Notes: generated from the letters alone by a model not told the origin. DNA of 64,000 nt from Marinibacterium sp. (GCA_025800215.1 JAOXSC010000195.1:1-64000), one strand, 5' to 3'; positions 35,001 to 43,747 are shown, counted from the first letter of the stretch. Made by a program: numbers and translations.

Positions 35001-37785
35001 TGATGGCGACGACACCTATGTGGTGGGCGATGGCGACCGCATCTATGAAAGCAATTCCGGCGGCAATGACCGGATTGTCCTGCCCGATGGGGTGGATCCG
35101 GCCGATGTGCGGTACGAGCAGCTCGACACGCGGCATCTGGTGATCCGCTGGGGGGCGGCCTCGGTTGTCGTGGATTCGTTCTTTTCCGGGCCGGGCCACG
35201 CGGTGGAAACGCTGGAATTTGCCGACGGGACGCTGGTGGATTTGTCAACGATCACGCCGCTGCCCGTCACCAGCCCGCGCCGGACCACCAAATACGGCGA
35301 TGACACCGCCAACATGATCGCTGCCGACCCCGAGGGCAGCACGATCTACGGCTATGACGGCAACGACACGCTGCAAAGCGGCACCGGGCAGGACAGCCTT
35401 TATGGCGCCGCCGGAGCGGATCGCTATGTCGTCGGGCCGGGCGACGCCTTTGTGTCGGATCGTGGCGCGGCTGCGGACGGCAATGATGTGGTCGAGATCA
35501 CCGGCGTGAACCGCGCCGATACCGTGATGCGGCGGCTGAATGACGGTGACATCCGTGTCACCTGGGATGGCGGATCGGTGCGCATCGACCAGGGGTTTGA
35601 CAGCACCTACGCCATCGAGCGCATCGCCTTTGCCGATCAGACCGTCAACACCGCCAACCTGAAACTGCGCACCGAAGGCACCGGCGGGGCCGACACGCTT
35701 TACGGCAACCGTCAAGAGCGCGGATCGCGCGATGATCTGCTGTTCGGGCTGGACGGCAATGACCGGCTTTATGGTTATGACGGCAATGACCGCCTGAACG
35801 GTGGCCTTGGCAATGACGAGATGTATGGCGCCGAAGGGGGCGACACGTATCTGGTGGGATACGGGCATGACTATATCTCGGACCGGCGCGCGTCTGATGA
35901 TCCTGATGACCGGATCATCTTTCAGGGGCTCGATCAGGCGGATGTGTCGATGCATCGCCGCTCGGACGGCGATGTGCTGATGAGCTGGTCGGGCGGGTCG
36001 GTTCTGATCAACGAATTCTTCGACCCCCGCTATGCCATCGAAAGCCTGACCTTCCGTGATGCGACCGTATCGACCGAAGCTCTGGCGATTGCCACCCATG
36101 GCACCGGCGGCGCGGACACCCTTTATGGCAACCGTGATGCGCGCGGGTTGCGTGACGATCTGATCCGGGGTTTTGACGGGCATGACGCGCTTTATGCCTA
36201 TGACGGCAATGACACGCTGGATGGCGGGCTGGGCAATGACAGCCTTTACGGGTCCACCGGCGCAGATCGCTATCTGGTTGGCGCCGGGCATGATTTCGTG
36301 TCGGATCGGGGCTCAGCGGATGGTGGCGATGACGTGGTCGTCATTCAGGGCGTGAACCGGGCGGATGTCGTGATGCGGCGGCTGATGGATGGCGACATTT
36401 ACGTCACCTGGGACGGCGGGTCTGTGCGCATTGATCAGGGCTTTGACGATACCTATGCGATCGAACGCATCGCCTTTGACGACCGGACGATCGGCACCGC
36501 GACGCTGAAACTGCGCACCGAAGGGACGGGGGGCGACGACACGGTCTACGGCAACCGCCAAGAGCGCGGATCGCGCGATGACGCGCTGTTCGGGCTGGAT
36601 GGGGATGACCGGCTTTATGGTTATGACGGAAACGACCGGCTGATTGGTGGGCTGGGCAATGACACGCTTTACGGCGCCGATGGTGGGGATCTGTATTTCG
36701 TGGGCGAAGGTCACGACTATATCTCGGATCGCGGTACGACCGGGGACGCCGATGACCGGGTGGTGTTCCGGGGGCTTGATCGAGGCGATGTGTCGATGCA
36801 CCGCCAGTCCGATGGGGATGTGGTTGTTGAATGGGCCGGTGGGTCGGTGCGCATCGACAACCTGTTCAGCGCGATCTATGCGATTGAAACCTTCACGTTC
36901 GGCGATGGCGGCCTGTCCACCGAGATGCTGGGGCTGGCCACCCATGGCACCGGCGGCAACGACACGCTTTATGGCAACCGCGAAGCGCGCGGGTCGCATG
37001 ACGATCTGATCCTCGGCTTTGACGGGAATGACGCGATCTATGGCTATGACGGCAATGACACGCTGGATGGCGGGCTTGGCGATGACAGCCTTTATGGGGC
37101 GACCGGAGCCGATCGCTATCTGGTCGGGTCGGGCGATGATTTCGTGTCGGACCGGGGGGCTGCGGATGATGGCAATGATGTGGTCGACATTCAGGGCGTG
37201 AACCGGGCCGATGTGGTGATGCGGCGCCTCATTGATGGGGACATCCACGTCACCTGGGACGGTGGATCGGTGCGCATTGATCAGGGCTTTGACGCCGCCT
37301 ACGGGATCGAACGCATCGCGTTTGATGACCGGACGATCAACACCGCGAACCTGAAGCTGCGCACCGACGGCACAGGCGGCAGCGAAACGCTGTCCGGCAA
37401 CCGCGAAGCGCGCGGATCGCGCGATGATGTGCTGTTCGGGTTGGATGGCGACGACCGGCTGTATGGCTATGACGGCAATGATCGCCTGAATGGCGGTGCG
37501 GGCAATGACACGCTCTACGGGGCCGAGGGCGATGATTTCTATTTCGTCGGCGAAGGGCGCGATGTGATCAATGAAGGCGGCAGCGGCAGCACCGGCGACG
37601 TGCTGGTTCTGCCGGGCGGGATGGGGCTCGACGATGTCAGCTTTGAACGGGTGGAGAACCGCGATCTCAAGCTTAGCTGGGATGGGGGCGAAGCGCTGAT
37701 CCAGTATCAGTTCTACGGCAGCACCTATGCCATCGAGCAGATGCGCTTTGGCGGCGGTTCGGCCTTTGATCTTGATTTCGTGTGA
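29008..37785 (+). CDS. Giant modular RTX protein (2925 aa)
   Basis: A very large acidic protein with no signal peptide. Residues 1-140 are unclassified. About 145-188 form a Gly/Ala-rich hydrophobic stretch that could span a membrane as a hairpin. About 195-371 are amphipathic, Trp/Asp-rich helices with 11-residue periodicity (EFSDWAGDRAQ type). About 394-552 hold an FrpC-like Ca2+ domain (LVLDLDGDGIEL, DGLLVLDANLNGRIDDHSELFG). A canonical nonapeptide block starts at about 797. From about 1111 to the end there are thirteen units of about 141 residues, each combining YGNREERGSRDD, GLDGDDRLYGYDGNDRL nonapeptides and a GGSVRIDQGFD...IERIAF segment (hemolysin-type Ca-binding related). The C-terminus DLDFV is Asp followed by hydrophobics, as in type I signals. 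A toxin or surface/biofilm protein is likely. Confidence 0.88.
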   Translation: MTSSNSSDTSSTNGYTNGGVDWIDVLAANEAGGFKGLIDALKDTETGKFADEINAIVREVYEQGGNRAVERVAPFIEDLARYSPGVQGYLRNGAQALNNLDDFKLIKNVKAGPLLDAALAGASVYNDYRNGENWVSEIFKQGASIAAGAGAAALTTAGIAAAGVTAPAWGTALAVGVVAAGASYAVAEAWDFVEGNWDNITDWTDEQLDAARASFDEIVDGAADWMSDRATEFSDWAGDRAQEFSDWADAKAEQVSDIYDYVKDRAGEFGQEVVDFWQDAKDSVAGAVDEAGEWLNDRWSDISETGQELWDTAGDWLEEQRDRIKDGFEDASTALEDWVGNRAEDLSNAVNDVTEGASDLWQDLKDWWNGDDQDAGEDAQDASDRSGSARTEASPLVLDLDGDGIELTGLGSAGAVYWDIDVDGFRERSGWVGADDGLLVLDANLNGRIDDHSELFGTATVDGFTVLSVLDSNNDGWISSDDDAFDSLQVWRDIDQNGQSDAGELFSLDTAGVARINLGATLVSETIAGNAVTHRSTYVGTDGASHQIVDAWFAYDNLNSRLGRDVPFDALAQSLPQVRGYGVIADLRAAMSLDETLRDMILEIADTPADRVFAPEFDLEGKLKAAMFRWAGVQDIDPQARGRYVDGRELGFVEAFTDRPFAQNGRPNPAPEAGRTLTSAFDTIFNATLTKIFVQSMGEALFADRPIYFWEQDQFSAAFEIDFDALETLVTGYAAQVSDMAPVWVSILRVLDHAVGIDTLSAPDRARLDALAQTHGSVSVENALDVIYPPVALGLNGTNGDDNLRGGGGRDNLSTGDGDDRLFGLRGDDNLQGGRGNDTLSGGAGNDLVQGGPDNDTYIYRGGFETYIDSSGVDRIIIGAGLEPRDLAYLRSPDNQDDLEIYARGELIIRVEGFFGPDGEIEKISFEGVPQVFDLGELAKGIKGTSGDDRIDGDQNAFTPNDRILGLKGDDRLRGFDGADVLIGGDGRDTLGGGDGSDVLLGGSGNDRIVGGRDADNLQGGSGNDTYFIQDDDVIFDTGGTDTVVLRKTLGFDDITLARLAYSNDLLIETPYETVRVTGHFGADANAIERIARQRDNGSLEMRAISTLPIEQYGTENYDRMRGDLGGVAAEDILRGRAGNDYLYSYAGADLLDGGLGDDHSYGGAGGDTYVVGYGHDFIQDYTTDLTDAIDRVMISGINRGDAALSRMLDGDIMVSWQGGSVRIDRGFDERYAVERILFANGAATVAGLALRTFGTDGADQVYGNREELGSHDDRLFGAAGNDRIYGYDGDDRLFGDAGDDSLYGAEGSDTYYVGGGDDYVSDYGATDDADDVLRIKGVRRNEATIERRSDGDLVIAWADGSVIVNNAFDARYAVERIVFDDGTLALDAVAMITRGTNGSESIYGNREERGSRDDSLVARDGNDAVYGYDGDDTLNGGLGDDSLYGADGSDRYIVGQGDDFVQDRGGVDAAADIDIVRIQGVDRADTTLRRLGDGDLLIGWDGGSVRIDQAFDERNGIERIAFDNATLQMAALITNTYGTNGNDRLDGNREERGSRNDRLFGLDGDDTLYGYDGDDVLDAGAGNDSLYGGEGADIYRLSTGHHYIQDYTTNLMDGPDRIRVFGYDLSDATFTRSAVGTLKIDWGEGSVRINRAFVEGYSVESIRFDRGSVDLTTLAVETHGTNGDEKIYGNLAQLGDHNDTILGLDGDDTLYSYDGQDVLDGGMGDDLLAGAEGGDTYILGAGHDTIEDRGAKDLSDGDDTARIPVALADVEIRYVFGALLMSWDGGSVRVKRAFYERDAVERFVFADQTVALDDLRFSNIGTNGADWLRGNSGDYGSRDDSIFGLDGDDNLYGYDGNDRLRGDAGNDSLYGADGADIYITGQGHDYIQDQGLADLSDGDDLLRVLGVDRADATLTRLLDGDLLIDWGVGSVRIDRAFEARYAVEHIAFRDEQIQIADLAVTTRGTNGVDTIYGNREDLGSRNDRLEGLDGADRLYGYDGDDTYVVGDGDRIYESNSGGNDRIVLPDGVDPADVRYEQLDTRHLVIRWGAASVVVDSFFSGPGHAVETLEFADGTLVDLSTITPLPVTSPRRTTKYGDDTANMIAADPEGSTIYGYDGNDTLQSGTGQDSLYGAAGADRYVVGPGDAFVSDRGAAADGNDVVEITGVNRADTVMRRLNDGDIRVTWDGGSVRIDQGFDSTYAIERIAFADQTVNTANLKLRTEGTGGADTLYGNRQERGSRDDLLFGLDGNDRLYGYDGNDRLNGGLGNDEMYGAEGGDTYLVGYGHDYISDRRASDDPDDRIIFQGLDQADVSMHRRSDGDVLMSWSGGSVLINEFFDPRYAIESLTFRDATVSTEALAIATHGTGGADTLYGNRDARGLRDDLIRGFDGHDALYAYDGNDTLDGGLGNDSLYGSTGADRYLVGAGHDFVSDRGSADGGDDVVVIQGVNRADVVMRRLMDGDIYVTWDGGSVRIDQGFDDTYAIERIAFDDRTIGTATLKLRTEGTGGDDTVYGNRQERGSRDDALFGLDGDDRLYGYDGNDRLIGGLGNDTLYGADGGDLYFVGEGHDYISDRGTTGDADDRVVFRGLDRGDVSMHRQSDGDVVVEWAGGSVRIDNLFSAIYAIETFTFGDGGLSTEMLGLATHGTGGNDTLYGNREARGSHDDLILGFDGNDAIYGYDGNDTLDGGLGDDSLYGATGADRYLVGSGDDFVSDRGAADDGNDVVDIQGVNRADVVMRRLIDGDIHVTWDGGSVRIDQGFDAAYGIERIAFDDRTINTANLKLRTDGTGGSETLSGNREARGSRDDVLFGLDGDDRLYGYDGNDRLNGGAGNDTLYGAEGDDFYFVGEGRDVINEGGSGSTGDVLVLPGGMGLDDVSFERVENRDLKLSWDGGEALIQYQFYGSTYAIEQMRFGGGSAFDLDFV
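32338..37785 (+). repeat. Array of thirteen ~423-bp coding units
   Basis: Unit starts are at about 32338, 32761, 33184, 33613, 34039, 34462, 34891, 35287, 35668, 36091, 36514, 36937 and 37360. Most are exactly 423 bp; the seventh and eighth are shortened (396 and 381 bp). From 35287 onward units alternate between two types, giving an 846-bp super-repeat and pointing to recent duplication of a two-unit block. Confidence 0.85.
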
Positions 37786-37859
37786 TCTGATCCAGGGAAG
37801 GCGCCTGAACGCGGGTGGATGAGGGGCGCGGGCCCGCCATTCGCCTGTTTGTTGGGCAG

Positions 37860-38921
37860 TCAGGCCCAGCGATGATCTGCGCCCGACAGGTCCCCCGCAA
37901 TCCCCGGAGCCACAGCCGGAAGACCACTGCGGAACTTCGCCGGGGTCAGCCCGGTGGCGGCGCGAAAGGCCCGTTCAAACGGGGTCACATCGGCATAGCC
38001 CAGATAGTCGGCAATGGCCGCGATGGGGATGTTGCGCAGCGCCAGCATGTGTTCGGCGCGTTTGACGCGGCAATCGCTGAGGATCTTGGAAAAGGAATGG
38101 TTTTCATCTTCGAGCCGCCGCCGCAGCGTGCGCCGTGACAGGCCAAGCGTGCCGGCGATTTCCGTCTGATCCACCTTGCTCTGGCCAAATCGCTTGAGGA
38201 TCTCGCGGCGCACCTGGATCGTCACCGGGGCGGCGCGTTCCATGCGGCGGCTTTCGTTTGATAGCGCCGTGGAAATGGACAGGAATTGCTGGGTTTTCTG
38301 CTGTTGCATGGGCTGATCCAGCAGGCGTGCAGGAAAGCGGATGCTGTTTTCCGCTGCCAGATACTCCACCCGGCAACGCGGCCCCATCACCGGGTTCTGC
38401 CAGATCGGGCTGGGCGCGTGTTCAAACGTGATGCAGAGCGGGCGCCAGTCTGGCCCCGCGACCCGCGCCAGCAGTCCATAGAGCACCGACAGGGTCAGTT
38501 CCACATCCTGCTGGCGTGGCCAGATGTTGAGATCGAGGATGCGATAGGTCAGGGTGGCTTCGTCCCCGGACAGGCTCAGATCCAGCACGGAATCGCTCTG
38601 GACCATGGCAAAGGCGCGCGACATCAGCGTCAGTGCGGCCCCCAGTGTGGGCGCCTGCAGGATGAAATGGCCAAGCCGGCCCATATTGCGCAGGTCGAAC
38701 TTGGTCCCGACCTCCCACCCGAATTCGGGATGCGCCAGAAGATCCGCGGCCATCTCAGAGAACTGGACATAACGTCTCAGGCACAGGGTCTCTGTCGATT
38801 GTTCCCCTTGAAATCCGACGCGGTGATATAACTCTGCTGTATCGCCCCCGCGCGAATGAATGACGCGCACAAGATCCGACAGGGCGGATGACACGATGTT
38901 GGGACCATATCGATCTGGCAT
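37860..38921 (-). CDS. qhpR: AraC-family activator of the amine dehydrogenase operon
   Basis: A 353-aa AraC-type regulator of the Arabinose_bd class. A long N-terminal domain (YVQFSEMAADLLAHPEFGWEVG...) precedes the C-terminal double HTH (about residues 235-335), with TLGLSRRTLRRRLEDE in the first and YLGYADVTPFERAFRAATG in the second. It is divergent from qhpG and the other qhp genes; in Paracoccus-type qhp clusters an AraC regulator (QhpR) activates the operon in response to primary amines. The ATG at 38921 has GGAG nine bases upstream. Long in-frame extensions upstream overlap qhpG on the other strand and are spurious. Confidence 0.85.
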   Translation of the reverse strand: MPDRYGPNIVSSALSDLVRVIHSRGGDTAELYHRVGFQGEQSTETLCLRRYVQFSEMAADLLAHPEFGWEVGTKFDLRNMGRLGHFILQAPTLGAALTLMSRAFAMVQSDSVLDLSLSGDEATLTYRILDLNIWPRQQDVELTLSVLYGLLARVAGPDWRPLCITFEHAPSPIWQNPVMGPRCRVEYLAAENSIRFPARLLDQPMQQQKTQQFLSISTALSNESRRMERAAPVTIQVRREILKRFGQSKVDQTEIAGTLGLSRRTLRRRLEDENHSFSKILSDCRVKRAEHMLALRNIPIAAIADYLGYADVTPFERAFRAATGLTPAKFRSGLPAVAPGIAGDLSGADHRWA

Positions 38922-39023
38922 GAGGCTGGCTCCGAATGATCCCAGAAATCTAACATCCGGGCGCGGCCCGGACCAAGGATTTTGAAACATCGCCAGACCC
39001 GTCGGCAAAAATTTGATCGCCTT

Positions 39024-39051
39024 TGTCCGGAAATGTAGGATCGCTGTCCGG
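39024..39051 (+). promoter_or_regulatory. Direct repeat, candidate QhpR operator
   Basis: TGTCCGG occurs at 39024-39030 and 39045-39051, 21 bp apart start to start (two helical turns); each is followed by nnnTGT. This spacing and orientation are typical of AraC-family half-sites. The second copy ends 44 bp before the qhpG start codon. Confidence 0.55.
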
Positions 39052-39095
39052 CGCTGTGCTTGAGCGCGGCGGCGTGTCTGACCTGAAATAAGGTC

Positions 39096-40472
39096 ATGAC
39101 ACAAAGGCACCGGCTTCGGCACCCAGAGTTCGACATCGCGCTGGCAGGCGGCGGCCCGGCAGGATCGGTTGCGGCCATCCTGCTGGCGCGGGCGGGCTTT
39201 CGCGTGGGTCTGGCCACGCTTCCGCGTCAGGGCACGCGCATCGAAGGGCTGTCGCCGCGCATCTGCTCGGTGCTGCGCGCCAATGGTCTGCCGCTCGATG
39301 GGGTGGCGCCTGCCACGCAGCGTCAGGTTCGCTGGGGTGCGTCCAGCGGGGCGCAGAATGTCGAACATCTTGTTCGGCGCGACGTCTTTGATGCGGGCCT
39401 GCTGGGGCAGGCCGCACAGGACGGGGTGCAGATCGTGACGGCGGCGATTGCGACCGTGGATGCGCCCGGCGGGGCGATCCATCTGCGCGATGGCACGACC
39501 CTGTGTGCGGGGCTCTTGTTTGACGCGCGCGGTCGCCGGGCGCCGCGCCGCACTGCTGCGGATGATGCCAAGTGGAAAGGCCCCGACAATGTCAGCGTGG
39601 CTGGGTTTGTACCCACGACAGATCACGCGCCCGATCACGCGCCCGGATCCATCGTCGAGGCCCGCCCCGGAGGCTGGTCGTGGCGCGCGCGGCTTGAGGA
39701 TGGGCGCGACTGGCTGCAGATCGTGGGCGATGCGTCGGCCCTGTCGGGCGCGGATCGCGCGCAGGGCCGTGTCGCCGGTCTGTGGCACCATGTTCTTGGG
39801 GCAGACGCACCGGCCCTGCCGGACCACCCGGTGGTCAGCGATGCGGGGCTGCGGCTCAATACCCCGCAGCTTGATCCCGCCTGCCCGTCGCTGGGGGACG
39901 CGGCGGTGGCGCTGGATCCGCTGTCGGGCCATGGCATGTTCTGGGCAATATCATCGGCGCTCATGGCGGTGCCGCTAGCGCGGGCCATTCTGGACGGGCA
40001 GACCGATCTGGCGCAGCGCTTTTATCATGACCGCGTCATCGACACATTCTGGCGACAGGCCCGTGTCGGACGTGATTTCTATGCCGAAGGCAGACAGGGT
40101 GGCGCGTTCTGGGACACGCGCGCCATGTGGCCCGACAGCCTGCCGTCGCATCCGGTGGTGGACGCACCCTGGATCGAACCGCGCGTTCTGTGCGAAAACG
40201 GCAGGCTGCGGCAGGGCGAGGTTCTGGTGACCAATCTGGACCCGGGCGGAGCGGGCTATGTCATGGGACACGACATAGCCCCTCTCCTTTGCCGCCTGGG
40301 CGGGCAGTGTCTGCCCGACCTCGCCACATTTCATTCCAGCATCGCACCGCATCTTTCCCCGGCCGAGGCCGAGGCGCTGCACGGCTGGTTCACACAACGC
40401 GGGCTGGCCAACACGCCCGCGATCCACATCCAACAGGAGACCCCATCATGCGATACAAGACCAGCTGCCTGA
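39096..40472 (+). CDS. qhpG: Flavoprotein monooxygenase for CTQ cofactor maturation
   Basis: A 458-aa FAD-dependent enzyme of the tryptophan-halogenase/monooxygenase-like group. The N-terminal dinucleotide motif ALAGGGPAGSVAAILLARAGF (about 15-35) and the internal VALDPLSGHGMFWAISSA flavin-contact segment are clear. In qhp operons this protein hydroxylates the Trp of the QhpC subunit as a step toward cysteine tryptophylquinone. It is the first gene of the qhp operon here, and its 3' end overlaps qhpA by 25 bp. The assignment rests on fold plus the complete operon context. Confidence 0.85.
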   Translation: MTQRHRLRHPEFDIALAGGGPAGSVAAILLARAGFRVGLATLPRQGTRIEGLSPRICSVLRANGLPLDGVAPATQRQVRWGASSGAQNVEHLVRRDVFDAGLLGQAAQDGVQIVTAAIATVDAPGGAIHLRDGTTLCAGLLFDARGRRAPRRTAADDAKWKGPDNVSVAGFVPTTDHAPDHAPGSIVEARPGGWSWRARLEDGRDWLQIVGDASALSGADRAQGRVAGLWHHVLGADAPALPDHPVVSDAGLRLNTPQLDPACPSLGDAAVALDPLSGHGMFWAISSALMAVPLARAILDGQTDLAQRFYHDRVIDTFWRQARVGRDFYAEGRQGGAFWDTRAMWPDSLPSHPVVDAPWIEPRVLCENGRLRQGEVLVTNLDPGGAGYVMGHDIAPLLCRLGGQCLPDLATFHSSIAPHLSPAEAEALHGWFTQRGLANTPAIHIQQETPSCDTRPAA

Positions 40473-41968
40473 GTGCGGCGATACTGATGGCCGTCGGTGG
40501 CGCGCATCTGGCGCAGGCCGATGAACAACTTGTCATTGATGCCTGTGGCAGCTGCCATGCGGAAACCGAAACCGGGCTGAGCCGGATCGACGGGCAGCGC
40601 AAATCGCCCGAAGGCTGGATGATGACGGTGGTGCGCATGCAGCAGTCGCATGGCATGTATCTTGATCCCGAAGATCGCCGCGCCATCGTGCAGTACCTGG
40701 CCGACACGCAGGGCCTCGCCCCGGCTGAGACCGATGGCTTCCGCTGGGCGCTGGAGCGCGAACCCAACGTGATCGAAGCCGTCGCCGAACCGCTGGGATC
40801 CATGTGCACCCGCTGCCACACCGAAGCCCGCGTCGGTCTGCAGCGCCGCACCCCCGAAGAATGGCTGCTGCATGTGGATTTCCACGTGGGCAACTATCCC
40901 ACCATCGAATATCAGGCGCTTGGCCGGGATCGCGAATGGTACAAGATCGCCAAGGAAGAGATTGCCCCCTATCTGGCTGAAACCTATCCGCTGCAGACCG
41001 CCGACTGGGACAGCTGGCAGGGCGCAGAGAAGGCCGCTGTTGCCGGGGACTGGGTTGTGCTGACCGACCTGCCCGACGCGGGCGAGGTCTATGGCACCCT
41101 GTCGGTGACTGGCGATGCCTCACCCTATGAGGTGAGCGGCGATCTGATCACCGCCGATGGCAGCAGCCTGCCGGTGTCGGGGACGATGAACCTTTATACC
41201 GGGTATGAATGGCGGGCCACGCTGGATATTGGCGGCGACACCTATCGTCAGGTGCTGGCGGTGTCTGAAGATGGCGGCATGCTCGACGGGCGCCAGTTCC
41301 TGCGCGAGATGGACAGCCTTGGCGGTCGCCTTCTGGGCGTGCGCGCCGATGCCGATGACGTGATCCTGGGCACCGTGCCTTCGGCCGTGCCCGCAGGCGA
41401 TGCGGTGGTGCAGGTCGTGGGGGCCGGTCTGGACGATCTGTCCAGTGATGCCACGGTTGCGGCCAATGCCCATGGCGCAGCGCTGACGTTGGCCACCGAA
41501 GGCAACGGCACGGTCGGCTTTGCCGCAGGCGACGCGACGGGCGAGATCGCGCATTACGCGTCGCTTGACAGCATCGTGGTCGAACCGGCCTTTACCATCG
41601 CCCGCGTGGGTGGTGGGGCCGAAACCGGGCCTGCGGTCTTTCCGGCGCATTTCAGGGCGATCGGCATGTGGAACGGCGCCGATGGCGTGGCAGGGACCGA
41701 CGATGACATCCGCATCGGTCGCGTCGACGCCAGCTGGAGCGTCGACAACCTGCATGAGCACGCAGCACATATGAAGGACGCGCAATATGCCGGGCAGATG
41801 GGCGATGGCGGCATCTTCATGCCGGCGGTGGCCGGGCCCAATGGCGAACGCCCCTTCAGCACCAACAATGCCGGTGAGCTGACGGTTCAGGCCAATGCCA
41901 TGGGCCAAAGCGCGGATGCCACGCTGATCGTGACGGTCCAGCGTTTCATTGATCCGCCGCTGCGCTGA
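40448..41968 (+). CDS. qhpA: Quinohemoprotein amine dehydrogenase, alpha subunit (diheme)
   Basis: A 506-aa periplasmic alpha subunit. The Sec signal peptide (LSAAILMAVGGAHLAQA, cut near residue 24) is followed by a diheme cytochrome c domain with two CXXCH sites, CGSCH (33-37) and CTRCH (120-124), and then by three beta-rich Ig-like domains. The hemes take electrons from the CTQ cofactor of the gamma subunit and pass them to a cupredoxin or cytochrome. The ATG at 40448 has ACAGGAG upstream and lies inside the end of qhpG. Length and domain order match the Paracoccus enzyme. Confidence 0.93.
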   Translation: MRYKTSCLSAAILMAVGGAHLAQADEQLVIDACGSCHAETETGLSRIDGQRKSPEGWMMTVVRMQQSHGMYLDPEDRRAIVQYLADTQGLAPAETDGFRWALEREPNVIEAVAEPLGSMCTRCHTEARVGLQRRTPEEWLLHVDFHVGNYPTIEYQALGRDREWYKIAKEEIAPYLAETYPLQTADWDSWQGAEKAAVAGDWVVLTDLPDAGEVYGTLSVTGDASPYEVSGDLITADGSSLPVSGTMNLYTGYEWRATLDIGGDTYRQVLAVSEDGGMLDGRQFLREMDSLGGRLLGVRADADDVILGTVPSAVPAGDAVVQVVGAGLDDLSSDATVAANAHGAALTLATEGNGTVGFAAGDATGEIAHYASLDSIVVEPAFTIARVGGGAETGPAVFPAHFRAIGMWNGADGVAGTDDDIRIGRVDASWSVDNLHEHAAHMKDAQYAGQMGDGGIFMPAVAGPNGERPFSTNNAGELTVQANAMGQSADATLIVTVQRFIDPPLR

Positions 41969-41984
41969 ACGGGGGACAGATCAG

Positions 41985-43415
41985 ATGAAGGATTTTCACT
42001 TTCAACCGGCCAATGCGCATCGCGTACAGGTGGATGGGCAGGACATGCTGTTCCACATTCCCACCACATCGCTGTTTGCCATGGATGACATGGATGCGGC
42101 GCTGCTTGATTTTGCCGCCGATCAGGAAGGGGGGTTTTCGCTTGATGACGTGATCAGCCGCTTTTCCGATCCGGGCGAGGCCGCCAAACGGCTTGACGGG
42201 TTTCTGGGGCTCGACATCGTCAATGACGGGCGCCCCCTGAAACCCGAGCGTCCGCCCATCGAGATCGAGAACTTTCCGCTGACCACGATCGTTCTCAATG
42301 TGAACACCGGCTGCAACCTGGCCTGTTCCTACTGCTACAAAGAGGATCTGGCGATCCCGTCCAAGGGCCAGAAGATGGCCTTTGACACCGCGCGGGCCTC
42401 GGTCGAGCTGCTGTTGCAGGAAAACCCCGACCGCGACAGCTATAACATCGTGTTCTTCGGGGGCGAACCGCTGTCCAACATGCCGCTGATCCGGCAGGTG
42501 GTGGACTGGGCCGAACCGCATTTCGCCGATCTGGGCAAGGCGGTGAATTTCAGCCTGACCACCAATGCCACCCTGCTGACCGAAGATCTGGTGGACTGGC
42601 TGGATGCCCACAAGTTCGGCCTGACCGTGTCGATGGACGGCCCCAAGGCGCTGCATGATCTCAACCGCAAGACGGTGGGGGGCAAGGGCACCTATGACGC
42701 CGTGGCCGCCAAGTCGCGCATGCTGCTGTCGCGCTATCGGTCGAAACCGGTGGGCGTGCGTGTGACGCTGACCGCTGGGGTCACGCAGATCCATGAGATC
42801 TGGGATCACCTGAAAAACGACATCGGCTTTGCCGAGGTCGGGTTTTCGCCGGTGACGTCGGGTGACATGGACGCGTTCAACCTCAATGGGGACGAGCTGT
42901 CCGAGGTGTTCGAAGGCATGAAGGCGCTTGGCCGGCGGTTCCTGGACGAGGCGATCAAGGGCAACAATATCGGCTTTTCCAACATGCATCAGCTGATGCA
43001 GGATCTGTGGGAAGGCCGCTCCAAGGCGCTGCCCTGCGGGGCAGGGGTGGGCATGCTGGCGGTCAACCATGACGGCGCGCTGAACCTGTGTCACCGCTTT
43101 GTCGGATCGGAAATGGACGAATTCGGCAGCGTTGAAACCGGCATTGCCCGCAAGGAACTGGCCAGTTTCATCAAGTCGCGGTCGGACCGCACCGAAAAGG
43201 GCTGCGCCACCTGCCGCATCCGCAACCTGTGCGCGGGCGGGTGCTATCACGAAAGCTATGCGCATTTCTCGGACCCGCTGAAACCGGCCTATCACTATTG
43301 CGATCTGATGCGCGACTGGGTCGATTTCGGCATCGAAATCTATTCCCGCCTGATCACCGAAGCGCCGGAATACTTCCACAATCACATCTCGCCGCGGAGG
43401 GCGTTTGGAAAATGA
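41985..43415 (+). CDS. qhpD: Radical SAM thioether-forming maturase
   Basis: A 476-aa radical SAM-SPASM protein that introduces the Cys-to-Asp/Glu thioether crosslinks in QhpC. The SAM-cluster motif is CNLACSYC (Cys110, 114, 117). The C-terminal SPASM/auxiliary-cluster region has CGAGVG, NLCHRF and the cluster [18 protein letters not shown]. The ATG at 41985 follows qhpA by 16 bp. Its stop overlaps the qhpC start (ATGA), so maturase and substrate are translationally coupled. All catalytic cysteines are intact. Confidence 0.94.
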   Translation: MKDFHFQPANAHRVQVDGQDMLFHIPTTSLFAMDDMDAALLDFAADQEGGFSLDDVISRFSDPGEAAKRLDGFLGLDIVNDGRPLKPERPPIEIENFPLTTIVLNVNTGCNLACSYCYKEDLAIPSKGQKMAFDTARASVELLLQENPDRDSYNIVFFGGEPLSNMPLIRQVVDWAEPHFADLGKAVNFSLTTNATLLTEDLVDWLDAHKFGLTVSMDGPKALHDLNRKTVGGKGTYDAVAAKSRMLLSRYRSKPVGVRVTLTAGVTQIHEIWDHLKNDIGFAEVGFSPVTSGDMDAFNLNGDELSEVFEGMKALGRRFLDEAIKGNNIGFSNMHQLMQDLWEGRSKALPCGAGVGMLAVNHDGALNLCHRFVGSEMDEFGSVETGIARKELASFIKSRSDRTEKGCATCRIRNLCAGGCYHESYAHFSDPLKPAYHYCDLMRDWVDFGIEIYSRLITEAPEYFHNHISPRRAFGK

Positions 43416-43735
43416 AACCGATGAACCAAAAGGCCGAACGCGTCCAGCAGGCCGCGGCCGAAGACAAGATGGACGAGGTCCGCGCCATGCAGACCGTCAC
43501 CGCAGGCTGCGCCACCACCTTTGATCCGGGCTGGGAGGTCGACCCCTTTGGCGGCGTGGCCGCGCTCTGCCAGCCGATGGAGGCCGACCTTTACGGCTGT
43601 TCCGATCCCTGCTGGTGGCCCGCGCAGGTGCCCGACATCATGGTCAACCACAAGGAATGGGGCGACGGGGCCGAAAATGCCGCGCGCGACTGGCGCTCGC
43701 TTGGGGCCACCTATCCCGATGATGCCGACACCTGA
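43412..43735 (+). CDS. qhpC: Quinohemoprotein amine dehydrogenase, gamma subunit precursor (CTQ)
   Basis: A 107-aa catalytic subunit precursor. A helical leader of about 26 residues ([18 protein letters not shown]...) precedes the mature part. The crosslink residues align position for position with the Paracoccus gamma subunit: Cys33-Glu42, Cys53-Asp59 and Cys67-Asp75 thioethers, and Cys63-Trp69 for cysteine tryptophylquinone (mature 7-16, 27-33, 41-49, 37-43). All partners are conserved. The leader guides QhpD and is later removed by QhpE. The gene overlaps qhpD by 4 bp. Confidence 0.95.
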   Translation: MKPMNQKAERVQQAAAEDKMDEVRAMQTVTAGCATTFDPGWEVDPFGGVAALCQPMEADLYGCSDPCWWPAQVPDIMVNHKEWGDGAENAARDWRSLGATYPDDADT

Positions 43736-43747
43736 GGAGATCCGAAC

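Noticed and set aside
32338..37785. Regular ~423-bp DNA repeats resembling a repeat array or CRISPR-like element
   Set aside because: The repeats are in frame within a single coding sequence and encode calcium-binding motifs. Unit length and lack of unique spacers exclude CRISPR.
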